In this document: one piece after another, positions 1 through 10,389 of the stretch
Layout of the letters: each line of letters opens with the position of its first letter
Position numbering within the stretch: position 1 is the first letter of the stretch
DNA from: Perkinsus olseni
Taxonomy: Eukaryota > Perkinsozoa > Perkinsida > Perkinsidae
Assembly: GCA_013115135.1 (NCBI GenBank)
Contig: JABANP010000371.1
Location: forward strand, 1 to 53,852
Direction: 5' to 3'
DNA length: 53,852 bases
Program-made: the position numbers and the translations under genes
Notes under the pieces: model-generated
Databases searched by the model: none
The model's input: only the letters and a program-made list of their open reading frames with translations
Told to the model about the DNA's origin: nothing

Positions 1-552
1 GCCGACGTTATGGGAAGGCAGAGACAGCTGCGGGCTGCTCGCGTATCCCAACTGGAATCACACAAAAGTCGAAAAAATACCATCCTGATCCACCTACCAC
101 TCGACCGCGGTCCGACTTATGAAGCGTCGTCTTGAGGCCTGTTGGGGGCAGTCTAGTAACTGTAACGGCGGGATCCCGGCAACTCGAACTCCGAAAAGAG
201 GCGCTCAAATTTGATCTCGATTTCCAGCACGGAAAGTTCACGATTCTTTTCGGTAAAGATAAGCATTCAAATTTGACGTCGTCACAACTAACGAAAATAC
301 CCGCGGATACGAGCTGGCTTCGAACTCTATTGGTATCTGGTCTTCGACAGACTGCCTCTCCTGCATTCCAGGAGCGCTACCTGGATTGGACTTAACGTGC
401 AAAAAACGGTCATGAGAGCTTGGCCTCTTGAAACTCGAAGGAGGTCTACTAACAGCCCGGACAGGCACGCCATTCCGGTACGACAATCCCGCTTTCAATT
501 CCGTGTCAACGAATCTTTCACCCTTGCACGTTACAAAAAAGGTCAACCAATA
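1..552. other. Gene-free flank, downstream of coiled-coil gene
   Basis: No reading frame here looks coding on either strand. It lies 3' of the minus-strand coiled-coil gene, so it should hold that gene's 3' UTR and part of an intergenic spacer. I see no poly(A) signal, repeat or RNA gene that I can defend. Confidence 0.5.
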
Positions 553-3500
553 TTAAAATCCCCACCTACTACCTCCAACCTCCGGATTCCTCCCACCACC
601 GCTCCGCTCCTTCCTCGTAACCCCTGTACCACTACCAAGCCCCGCAGGCCCACCACCACCTCCGACCGGAGTCCTTCTTTCGACCTTCTCCGATTCAGTA
701 CTGCCAGCCGTGACACTACGACCCATCACCGAACCCGCCAGCTCCCTCGCCGTACCCACTATCAACTTCCGTCGATATTTCCTTATCCAGCCCGGTTCAT
801 AACCAGTAAATGTCCTATAGCCCACCCTAGAATAATAAATCGCCAGAAACTCCTGTTCCTGCAAAGTCCTCACGCGATCCCGGAGTTCTCCCAGTCTCCG
901 CAACCTCCTTAAGGCGTCCTCGTACAACCGCTGGAAGACATTCCGAGTAGCTCTCCTCACTCTACCTCTCCCCGCGAAATTAGCCAGCCCAACGTCCTGA
1001 AGTACACCCTCAACGACCCCGCCAGAAACTCCACCCTGCTCCAGTCGAGTCGCCATTTCCCCCATTTTCTCCCGCAGTTCGACCAGGACCAGCGTCAGCT
1101 TCTGATTTTCCTCTTCCAGTTCCGCAATCCTCGTGGCGATGCCAGGGTCGGAAACAGCTTCCCTCACCTCCTCAACAGCCGGCTGCTGCACTACCGGCTC
1201 CAATGGAATCTCAGCGACCTTCTCGACTGGCTGCTCATCTTGCTCTTCTTGCACCTCCTCGAATTTCCTCAACGCCTCCTCTCTCAACTCGGAAATCTCA
1301 GTCTCGTTTTCCTTCACAATTTCACGTAGCTCCTCCAACTCAGCCTCCGCGCTTTCCGCTCTCTCTCGCCATTTTTTCGATTCTTCCGCAAGACCCTTAC
1401 TGGTCGAGTCCCCATCCATCGACCTCTTCTGCAATTGCGCCATCATCTCATTCGACCGCTGGAAAAAGCCAAAAAATTTCGGAAAAAAATCGAAAAATTT
1501 CAACTGCAACTCACCGCCAGCTGTCTCTCAAGGTCCTTTATTTTCCGGGCGTCCCTCATACTACCAGCCACTTCCTCACCTCTCGGAGCCTTGGGAGAGC
1601 CAGCCGCTGGTCTGAAGAGAATCTTAGGTCGAACCTTGCGTGAAATATAAAAGCTGTGGTAGAGAGAAGAGTTAAGCCTCGAGCCCCATCCAGAACCATT
1701 GGAATCCGGGATCATTTTGTTATGGCCCTCGCTCCAATTTAGAAGATCTCGTCGATGATGGCAAGAGCGATAGTTGATAAGTTCCGAAAAAATTGGTATC
1801 CCAACGACCTATGCGTCAGAAAATGATCGCGGGGACACGAATGGCCATAGGTCCCAGGTTCGATCCCACCCCCGTCCATTATTACTCTTTGCTTCTGATA
1901 TCCAATGACGCCTTAATCTCTTCCTTCTCTTCCCTCGCAGCCGTTGCCTCCGCCTCTGCAGCCTCTGTCTTCTTCTCCAAAGTTTCCTTTTCCTTCACCA
2001 TCTCAGCCAGCTGTCTCTGCAGCTCCTTATTAGCTGCTTCCATCGACTTACTCGCCGCTTCCACTCGACCCGTCACCGCCTTACTCGCCTGACCAGGTAT
2101 CCAAGGTCGATGCTGGCGAAACACGGAAAACAAGATTATCAACAATCCGGCTCTCAACAATGGAAAGATACGAAATTGCGCACTGCCAAGGTTTTCTCGG
2201 CTGAGAGACTCTCATCGTCACCCGGCCGTAGTACCTCCTCCAGAGACTTCTTCGCAGCCGCCAGCTCACTCTCCAGCTTCTTACAGTGACCTTCTAGCCC
2301 ACCAACTCCAGACTCATACTTGGTCTGCAGCGAATCTACAAGCACCCAGGTTCGATCCCCGGCGGAGGCATTTAACCCACCCAAATCCTCAGTGGCCAGC
2401 TTCAGCTTGAAATCGCTCGCTTCGTACGCCTTCTGCCACTTCGCCGCATCCGACCGCGCCGCTTGCAGACGTGCCGAGTCGTGCCACCTCCGCGGCTTGT
2501 GCCTGGCACAGTCCGCCAGGGTTTTTCAAATCGCGCAAGAATCAAGCCAAGTTCAATACTCTACACACCAGCTAATGGCCTCGGCGAAACCTCAGTAGCT
2601 CTTGGGGCGCCCCCCGAGCATACGAATGCTTCAGTCACATTGCTACAGTCTACCTCTGAGTGGTACGCCCCCGCAGAAGAAGAGCTTCGATCACCCCATG
2701 TCGCCGACTCGATGCCAACAGCAAAGATTTGTCTCCACCTCCGACCTAAGATACCCTCACTACCTGAGACCCAACAGCCGCCGCTCCGTTCATCAGCATC
2801 ATCTGCGCCTCCGCGTCGCCTTCCGCCAAAAACTTCTCCTGCTCCAGTCGATTTACCATCAACTGCAGCTCCGCTATGCGGTCCTCAGCCTGCATCAGCC
2901 TCTCCACTGGGTCCATCTCCTCCCCATCCGCCGCCGACACGCTCTCAGTTTCTGCGGCTTCCTGAGCGCCCGCTGCTCCCGCCCCAGAACCACCTTTCGC
3001 GGCACTCGTTCGCTGACCTGCGAGGCCACGGGATGACAATTCTGAGACGGTTCAGCAGGATTTACTTTTCAGTTGGCTCTTGAGTATGTTTATCTTCCTC
3101 TGGAGTGCCTCGTTAGTAGCCTCATAATCGGCCACCTCCTTCTGTACTTTGACCAAGTCCGCGCGAGTGTCCCGTAGGAGACTGACGGTCTTATCGATTT
3201 GGAGCTTCGCCGCTGCGGAACATTTGGTGGCGACAAGCTTCGTCTTCTCGCGGATAACGGCTTCCAAGTACTCCACGTGGTGCTCCGCCATAAACTCTTC
3301 TGGTTCGAACTGAAGAGTGAATAAGTGAACCCACCAACAAGCCCGTCTAGCTCAGTCGGTAGAGCGCAAGGCTCTTAACCTTGTGGTCGTGGGTTCGAGC
3401 CCCACGGTGGGTGTTAATTATTACCGTGTATCTAGGTTCCTCGTTGAACAAACACTCATTCACTGCTTCCGTCATATAAGGTGCCATGTTTCTCATTTTG

Positions 3501-5071
3501 TCACGCAGCTCCGTTATCTCCGTCCAGTACTGATTCCGCAAGTAAACCTGACAGACCCTCTTCAAAGTCGGGCGACTGCCTCAGAATCACACGGACAGTT
3601 CGATGAACCCTCATATCAATCAACCGCCGTACAAAATATAAGGAGTCAACCGCTGCTAAATTGCCAGCAATGCGAGCAATGCGAAGCCCCTACGATCCCT
3701 AAGCTTCCGAATGACTCTACGACGGTCAAGTCTCACCATCTTGGCCGTCAACTGTTTCTCGATAGAAGTCTGCTGCCCTTCACCTTGAACTTGCGGCACC
3801 GCCTTGAGACCCCCACCCAGGTCAGTAAATTCCGTTAGTCCGCCAGCTCCCCCAAACGCAGTACTCCTTCTCGCTCCGCTGGGGACCGTCGTAGCGGCGG
3901 CCGCGGTCCCTCTGGGCGCTCGGCCTTCCCCTGCGCTCTGATTCCGCGCAAATACAAGACTTTTCTTTCGGCCAATTTCGGCCTTCCCTCTACTGTTCGT
4001 CCCCCCACCATTCGGTCGGCCTTCACAAATATCGTCCCTCGCCTGCACCGCCCCACCTGGCGCAGTTCTACCATGCTCGGCTCTCCCCGACTGCACTACT
4101 CCAGCTCGACCTCTACCATCGTCAGTTCTCCCCGCTGGTACCGCTCCCGGCCTCCCTCTACCGTTTCCATGTCCGCCCGGCGGCTGTGCGCCACCATGCC
4201 GAGCTCTGTCGCCACTACTATCGATCGTTGCGTGCTGACCCCCTCCCTGGCCAGGTCTACCTGTGCCAGTCCTTGCAGGTTGTCCACCAGCCGCCCATGC
4301 CCCGCTATGATAGCTACTCACGAGCTGCTGCGCTCCCCCTCCTCCCCTGGCCCCTCTCTGCACTTCCATCCGAGAATTCCGTGACATGGTCGGCAAATAC
4401 GGGTCGGACTCCGATACTTGCATGAGTCCGCCGTAACCGTCATTGATGTCCTCAAAGCCATCGCGACGACGCCAATCGATCGACTCGCTGTCCCACACTT
4501 GGACGAGGACGGACCAAAGCATATCAGTGAGCAGATTCAGCGTGAGGTTCTTCGTCCGGTCTGCCTTGGGAGTGTCCCGCTGGAAGCTCGCACCTGGCAG
4601 CAGTGGACTCCACCGCTCGTACCTCGTTCAATAGACCGAGTTTGAAACTCGAAATCGATTCTGGAACCGCCCGTATGAGAATCAATTCCAGAGTCGACTC
4701 TGAGTTTCAGAATTACTCCACCCAACGCCCCCTATTACATGAGATGAGCTTCTGGGAGAAGATAACAACAGTTTCCATAAAGCGAGGGTCGGACTCGACC
4801 AGCTTGCTCAACGACTCCGACATCTTCTGACCAACTAGGCCCCCAGTGAACCCCGAGGCGTTTCGGAAGCCGAGCAACGAGGGCTTCACTCGACCGTATC
4901 TTAGGTTAAAGCATGTGTCAGACAAAAATCCGCTGTTATTTTTCTTTTCTACCTATACTCGCCCAACTCGGGCAGCTTCGTTCTCAACTGCGCATCGTCG
5001 TCGCCAGTGACGGTGCCCTCGTCCGATACTGACGACTGGTCTGCCTTCGGTGAGTCTGTACAGGATACCAT
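553..5071 (-). CDS. Multi-exon coiled-coil protein, function unknown
   Basis: Minus-strand gene read as a chain of exons joined by short introns. The provisional start is an ATG at 5071 (MVSCTDS...). Acidic and low-complexity parts (about 5071-3700, with a Gly/Arg-rich stretch) are followed by long heptad-rich helices: residues like [12 protein letters not shown] (3.25 kb), [12 protein letters not shown] (2.9 kb), [18 protein letters not shown] (2.0 kb), and [16 protein letters not shown] (1.35 kb). A basic C-terminal part ([14 protein letters not shown]) ends at a stop at 553. Well supported introns: 3054-3007 region (48 bp, phase 1), 2380-2336 (45 bp), 3424-3310 (115 bp, holds a tRNA), and about 1519-1460 (62 bp). 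The protein could be cytoskeletal or basal-body related, but no family is recognised. Exons between 3.6 and 4.7 kb are less sure, and two genes rather than one remain possible. Confidence 0.6.
2336..2380 (-). other. 45-bp intron with tRNA T-arm-like hairpin
   Basis: Donor GTGGGTT, acceptor CTTGTAG. Splicing joins GAG GAT TTG G to AT TCG CTG in frame (EDLDSLQTK). The intron body reads GCCTCCGCCGGGGATCGAACC in antisense-T-arm form, i.e. GGTTCGATCC flanked by pairing G/C runs. The same core recurs in the introns at 8088-8131 and 9515-9564. Confidence 0.6.
3310..3424 (-). other. 115-bp intron containing an antisense tRNA gene
   Basis: On the minus strand the exon ...EEPRYT ends at TAC ACG, then GTAATAATT; the acceptor is CTCTTCAG before TTC GAA CCA ([15 protein letters not shown]). 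Both sides are phase 0. The 73-base tRNA-Lys at 3341-3413, on the opposite strand, fills most of the intron. Confidence 0.6.
3341..3413 (+). tRNA. tRNA-Lys (anticodon CUU)
   Basis: A full cloverleaf can be folded. The acceptor 5' arm GCCCGTC pairs with GGTGGGT with G-U pairs, followed by discriminator G. The D arm is GCTC/GAGC. The anticodon stem is CAAGG/CCTTG with loop CTCTTAA, giving anticodon CTT. The T arm is GTGGG/CCCAC with loop TTCGAGC. Length is 73 with no tRNA intron. A box and B box are intact (TAGCTCAGTCGG, GGTTCGAGCCC). No clear T-run terminator follows at once. It is nested antisense in an intron of the coiled-coil gene. Confidence 0.95.
4640..4720 (-). repeat. Dispersed element (family D), copy 1
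   Basis: On the plus strand, the block starting TTCCAGAGTCGACTCTGAG at about 4686 matches a block at about 53297 (TTCCAGAACCGATTCTGAG...) at 27 of 32 bases. A related third piece (GAGTTTC...GATTTCGAGTTT) lies at about 4640. The 4.7-kb copy is in a probable intron. Confidence 0.5.
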
Positions 5072-5192
5072 AGTAGCAAAGAACAGCACAAATGAGCGTG
5101 ACCTTTCCAGACCAGCTCTTGCGTATCTTGCGCTCACTTGCAGTTCCTCAGCGCATGATTGGCTTCCTTTTTTCCAGAGTACAGTTTTGTAC
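5072..5192. promoter_or_regulatory. Short divergent promoter with SL acceptor
   Basis: Only about 120 bases separate the provisional minus-strand start at 5071 from the plus-strand ATG at 5193. Just upstream of 5193 lies a pyrimidine tract and AG (TTCCTTTTTTCCAG) followed by a 15-base leader, the layout of a trans-splice acceptor. No TATA-like element is evident. Confidence 0.4.
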
Positions 5193-8100
5193 ATGGGCCG
5201 CGAGGAGTCCGAGTCCGACACTGGGAGCTCAGTGAGCACCAACGAGGTAAGCGCAGGGGTATCTTACGTCGATTTCGGGAAGATACAAAATAGGTCAATA
5301 TCGGAACCTCGAACACGCTAATAGTGCATGAGTCTTTAATACTCCTACCCTCGGACATTCATTGTGATCGTCGTCAGGATGCCGCCGCTGGAGAGACCAA
5401 CTTGGATGCCGCGACCATCGACTTCCTCAACGAGACCATCGCCGCAAGAAGCCTCAGGGTGCCCTACCAGGGAGTAAGAGGGGCGGTTTCAACGGGCTTG
5501 GGTAGAAAGCATGTAATAGAAGGAATATTAAAAAAAAATCACAAATTTTCACCGGTTTTTTCTTTCTGAGATCTTACTGATAGGCTTTCGACTACTGTGG
5601 CGTTGAACGTTCTATTTCCCTACTATCATTGGTGCAGGGTACGCCATTATCGCAATAGCAACCATCAATTATGGCAACCATCAACTTGTCGAGACCGCTG
5701 GCTCGCAGTGTTGACGAGAGATGCGAAACGGGGTGCTCTAACACGCGGGATACTGAGCCCCAGTTCTCCACACCAGCGTCTTCGCCAAATTTCTGCCATG
5801 AGAATTTTCTTGAGATCGAGGATGGTTGTGACGGTCGCCCACAATGATAGTCGGATGGGTAGTAAGAAGGTGCGGTGGTGTGGTAGAGCCTCTACCGTAG
5901 AGGGCGGCGCCGTCTTGACGGTCTCACTGGGACGTCTTGATAATGAATGAAATTGGTTATTGTGAGCAATGGAAGTGATGAGAGGGAGGCTTTACCGAAG
6001 TTCGGAAATGAAGTACCGCTAGGGAGGAGCAGCGTGGTGACTCTCCCGTGGAGGGACGAGGAACGACAGCTGAGAAACTTCGCTGAGGCAGTAGAGAGGG
6101 CTCAAGCGTTGGAAGGCCGCATGAGTGATCAACGCGAGTGCTCCAGCTTAAGTTCACGTACGAGATCGATTGGTAGAAGAGAGTTTTTACCGCTAGACTA
6201 TCCGCCAAGGAAGCCTTCGACAGGAAGGGAAGCTTGTGACCGCCAAGGAAGCCTTTGACTGCAAGGGAAGCTTGTGACTGCCAAGGAAGCCTTTGACTGC
6301 AAGGGAAGCTTGTGACTGCCAAGGAAGCCTCTGACAACGTAGCATGAAAATTTGCACCGGAAACTCTAGCGGTAAAAACTGTAGAGCCTAGCGCTCCATC
6401 GCGGATGCATTTCATCCCAGTCATACCCGTCTTCAAACAGACACCAGTAACCACCAAGAGTCGCCTGACTGTCGACGCCAGCAAGTTGAACAGCTTCATG
6501 AGGAACGGCAGCTGACGATGATCCGTGTAAATTGTCATAGGTGGTAGTAGCCTCCCGGATGTCGAGGCATTATATCTCCTTAGATGTACTGACAGTCAGT
6601 AACAGTAGTAAGACAGTAGTAACTACTGAGAGCGTTCAACCAGGTCGTGATGAAGTATGGGAACTCCTTCTGGCAGAGAATGACTGCCGTGGGATGCAGA
6701 TACCCGATGGCCTCGGTTTGTGTTCATAGCTAGCCGCGTTGAATTATTACCTATCATTCCAAGGCACCAGCGAACTGTTGTCGGTGCTCTATTCCACCTT
6801 TGCCGATGATTTCGGTCATCGGGTGGATTTTCATCGTTATTACTTATGATAAGCTGCGCAGACTCGCGCCACAGTTCTGTTTTGTTTGCTATCGGACCTC
6901 CACTCGGATGAGTTGCTCGTCATTTGGGTAGGAAGGTCTATTCGAGTGGGTTTCCTCTGTAGAGAGTCGGTAGAAATTCAGCGGCTTCAGCTGAATCGCC
7001 GTGATTCAAATTCTCATCCCCCGCCGGGTACGGTTCGGTGTATCTTGTTCTGCTTCACCTCAGGCCCAGCTTTCCACCACCGACTATGTCGCATATCTTG
7101 GAATCGACTTAGTGCTCGAACCAGAGCTATCATGGTAGGAGAAATATCAGAAGTCCCGCTGGCTTGAGGCCCTTTACTGTAGGGTTGCCCGAGAGATGTG
7201 CGCCGCCCCGATGCCTCCGGGCGCGGAGATGCTCGTCAGTCATAGCAACATAGTGTAGGTCGTTCATGCTTGTTGAAGGCGGTGGTAGAATGGGCTGTCG
7301 TTAGGTACTTCCATGACACAGAGAACGATTATTTTACCCTGGAGCATCCCCTCACCAATAGGTTCCTCAAAGTCCTCGAACGCCAGAGGCTCGACCTCAT
7401 CGCCATGCGTACCAAGCCTAGCGTTAACAAGGTAGGTAATTTCGTGGCGAGTGACGGTGATGGAGTCATCTGCGTCGAGTGCTTGGCACCATGGTCGTAG
7501 GGTGGGATGAAGCTTGGCGTCGAGAATTTGGATAGTAGTTGGTTTTGTGCTCCTTGGTCGTGTCTCAGCTCCTGCTCACCCAGCCAGACGTCCTCTACCA
7601 CAGCAAGTTTAGAAATCTGCAGCTGCCCTGTCAAGACTGCGGCGTCCTTCAATCGACCGTCAAATGCGAACAATGTGTAGTAAAGGGTGTTTCAGGGCTT
7701 CACTGGCCTCATCATCTTCAAGTTTCATAGCCTAACTCTCACGCCACAGCGAGTAACACGCATAACTCGCTGGAACGACTTTTCGTGTGGCGCGGGGTTG
7801 GCAGTGGGGGAGGACGTCAGGTACAATCCTATTGCCAATCGTGCTTCTCTATATTACACGACTTCACACCGGGACCGAGGTCCAAGCATACGGCGGCTCC
7901 AACAGCGGTGGGCTCACTGTGCTCGAGTTGCGGGAAGAAGAAACCACAAGTAGGGGATGATGGTGGTCTGCCATGGGAAAGGTCGTGGGTTCGAACGAGG
8001 CAATCGTCGTTTTTGATGACAGGTCTTTTGTGGGAGCTGTGACGACTACTTCTGTTTCGCGTGCTTCCAACAGCTCCATCGCAAAGGGTAAGCCTCCCGG

Positions 8101-10389
8101 GTTCGAATCCCGGCGGAGGCATTTTTATCAGATTTCGAAGTGATCATCATGCGCAGTTAGTCACCGCGAGCGATGGCGATATGGTGGATCAATCTAACAA
8201 GAAGTGCATGGAGTGCCGGTGAGACCGTCACGCGCCACGAAATTCGACCCCGGCATCATTTCAGTGACGCCCCGGCGGCCTTCCGTTGTGATCAGTGCAC
8301 AGACGATTTCTGCGTCCCGTGTTTTTGGAGGTGTCATTTGAATGGCAATCGGTAATAGTAGTCCTTAGCGGAGCGAAGCAGTTCATGGGTAGCAATTTTT
8401 ATTCTCGTCAGTCGACAGCACACCGTCACGAAGGTCACCGTGCGGCCGCTGTGCAATCAGTGCAACAAGGCGAGAGCCACGGTGTCGGTCGTATCTTTGG
8501 CGTCCGTCATGAGCCAGCTTCAACCTTAGATACTGCGAACAGTGCCACGAGCTAATGTGCACCTATTGCTTCACCATGCTCCATCATAAAGGCAACCGCC
8601 AACTTCATCTCTTCCAAGACGCCACCAACGTACGACGATAATTTCGTGGCGCAGCGGTCATGGCCATAACAGATCCTGCTTCTGCTGGAGCGTCTTGATC
8701 CTCAATTTACTGAGCACATGCGTAGAGCTCGACCGAAGGTGTTGTGGGCCATCAGTCAGCTGCAAGGGTGGAGCAGAGGCATCGAGGCCAGGGTCCAGTT
8801 CAAGCGAAGAAGGGAGTTGGTTACTAAAATACAAGTAGGGATGTGATGAGCAGCTCTGCGGGTGTTTGAAAGATTTCTCCGGAATATGAAAATGTAGATT
8901 GGAATATTGGACGAAGGGCGCGTGTTCGACTTCCCAACGCGAGTTCCGCCGCTTGTGGTATCAGCATCGTCTTTTACGCCAAAAATTTAATTTTTCACTG
9001 GAGGAGGGGTCTGTTGAACGCCCGATGGACGTTGTCGCGTTCACTGCAGCGTCGCTGGCGTGGGGCTTTGACGCGGAGGAAGCTGATGGAGATGCTGGAC
9101 CACTTCAAGTGGCGGAAGAAGCAGGTCAACCACTTTTTCGCACCGAAGTCACGTCATGAGAGGTCAGTCTTGGTGGTGTCTCATCTCGAGAGTCTAGACG
9201 CTCGTGCTCGTCGTTACGGGTTGGGTAGAGAAGTTCGATCCGATGGCGATCGCGCTGCGCTGGAAGCGGGCTAGCTGTCGCTTTCTTGTGGGTGCTGATG
9301 AATTTGGGTGATCTAATAATACGGGCAGAAATTTTTTTGACAACTGCCAAACAAACTTTGACTAGGCTTTGACGCTTTGTATATTCTGGGTGAACTTAGT
9401 TCGCCGGAGAGCGAGCTAGGGCGAGTTGCTTTCAGGCTGCTGATGAAGCAGAAGTTCTCCTCCCAATTCGCCAGGAAGGGCGTTGCGGAGAAGGCCTCCC
9501 AGCAAACACTGCAGGTAAGTTGCCCTCGCCGGGGATCGAACCTGGATCATCCGCTGTGTCTCAGGAACTGAGAGAAACTGTGATGGCCACGGCTCTTGCC
9601 GATCCGATGGAAGATATCTCTCGGACGGAACAGGTGGGATGACGACCTGCGTATCTTCTCGATTTTCCCATTCCATCGTCGCTTCGCTCCGCTCAGACGC
9701 TCAATAGGGCGCCGAAGGCATCAGCAGCAAACGACATGGGCCGGCCGACGAGTAAGTTGAGGAACCCAAGATTAGGATTGGCATCGTGGCTCGTCCTGCA
9801 GGCGATGATAAGACGGTCAGGCTGGGCTTGACGGTGCCCCTGCATGGAGGAGGGGGAGCCTCTCGCTTCCGTGAGTCTACTGTGGTCTGTGGATTGGAAT
9901 GCTTCGCTCCGCTGTTCAGAGCCGACGGACTTTGAGAAGGTTGATCTGGCGGCGATAGCCGAGGAGGCGGAGAGGAACTCGGTCGCGGCTCGCCTTCGGA
10001 ACGATAAGTTGTTGAGGAAGCAGCTGGGAGATCGAGGGCTGGCTACGACGGACGTCAGGACTCTCCTCAATGTGGACAGCAGGTTAGGGGGCGGAGCGAA
10101 GCGATTCATCTTTGGCATTTTTGTGTCTGGCTTCTGATAGAAGCTTCAGCATGATAGCTGCTGGTGGGATTAGGGGATCTTGAACACTTGCCATTCCTCA
10201 ACGCTGGTCGAGATGATTTCGGTCGGATTTGACAGTTTTTTCATCAGAATCGACCCGGATAGTCTTCGGAAAGAGACAATCGATTCGATGATGCAAAGAA
10301 AGAGTGATGAGGGGCTGAAGGATTCAGCGAAGGTCAGGCTGTCCAAGGGAGGGTACCGTCGTAAAGTGGACGACGACGAGCATGAATGA
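5193..10389 (+). CDS. B-box zinc-finger / IQ-motif multi-exon protein
   Basis: The plus-strand exon chain probably starts MGREESESD at 5193 (intron GTAAGC...GTCAG, phase 0) and ends ...KVDDDEHE at 10389. The core is solid: four Cys/His modules of B-box form. Module 1 is CQDC..KCEQC..YCQSCF..LH (7.65-7.85 kb), 2 is CSSC...DDYFCFACFQQLHRKGFRSDHH (7.9-8.15 kb), 3 is CMEC..CDQCTDDFCVPCF..H (8.2-8.34 kb), 4 is CNQC..YCEQCHELMCTYCF..LHHKG..QLH (8.45-8.62 kb). Then come helices with IQ-like segments (QLQGWSRGIEARVQFKRRRE; LQRRWRGALTRRKLME) and a coiled-coil tail. B-boxes mediate zinc-dependent protein interactions; IQ motifs bind calmodulin or EF-hand light chains. The link between the 5.2-5.9 kb exons and those from 7.27 kb on is uncertain, so this may be two genes. 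No RING is visible. Confidence 0.65.
6182..6380. mobile_element. MITE-like element with 16-bp terminal inverted repeats
   Basis: AGTTTTTACCGCTAGA at 6182-6197 recurs as its exact reverse complement at 6365-6380, enclosing 199 bases. The inside is mostly a 38-bp tandem repeat. The flanks are similar (GTAGAAG on the left, GTAGAG on the right), possibly a worn target duplication. No coding capacity. It sits in non-coding DNA of the B-box gene region. Confidence 0.6.
6204..6334. repeat. 38-bp tandem repeat, about 3.4 copies
   Basis: GCCAAGGAAGCC starts at 6204, 6242, 6280 and 6318, exactly 38 bases apart. Each unit holds AAGGAAGCCT and AAGGGAAGCTT halves. It lies inside the inverted-repeat element at 6182-6380. 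Confidence 0.9.
8088..8131 (+). other. 44-bp intron that is almost entirely one hairpin
   Basis: Donor AAAGG/GTAAGC, acceptor TTATCAG/ATTTCG. Splicing restores the B-box tail LHRKGFRSDHH, so the junction is firm. Bases 8092-8120 form a hairpin: GCCTCC pairs with GGAGGC and the inside reads CGGGTTCGAATCCCG, a perfect tRNA T-arm. Confidence 0.75.
8522..8533 (+). other. 3' splice-site element A (AACCTTAG/ATAC)
   Basis: Splicing at AACCTTAG/ATAC joins ACG GT to A TAC TGC, giving ATVYCEQC and restoring the paired cysteines of B-box 4. Use of the next AG downstream would lose them. This fixes the position of the intron end inside the shared element. Confidence 0.65.
9515..9564 (+). other. 50-bp intron with T-arm-like core
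   Basis: Donor CTGCAG/GTAAGT, acceptor GTGTCTCAG/GAACTG, both phase 0 (TLQ-ELRETV). The body reads GCCGGGGATCGAACCTGG, the same core as the intron at 2336-2380 of a gene on the other strand. Confidence 0.7.

Noticed and set aside
3428..3438. AACCTAGATAC on the minus strand as another element A
   Set aside because: It lies in an exon (EEPRYT) just before a donor and is one base short.
3656..4522. Gly/Arg-rich frame as a separate RNA-binding gene
   Set aside because: The frame continues upstream in the coiled-coil gene and shows only low complexity, no RGG-box spacing; kept as a possible part of that gene.
6204..6334. CRISPR-like array
   Set aside because: Units are contiguous 38-mers without unique spacers, in a eukaryotic genome.
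5957..6538. Minus-strand frame of 193 codons with TIYTDHRQLPFLMK as RNase H of a retroelement
   Set aside because: The frame runs through the 38-bp satellite and the resemblance is a few residues only.
8092..8121. A tRNA gene at the T-arm sequence
   Set aside because: No 5' acceptor, D arm or anticodon arm upstream; only the T-arm-like hairpin exists, inside an intron.
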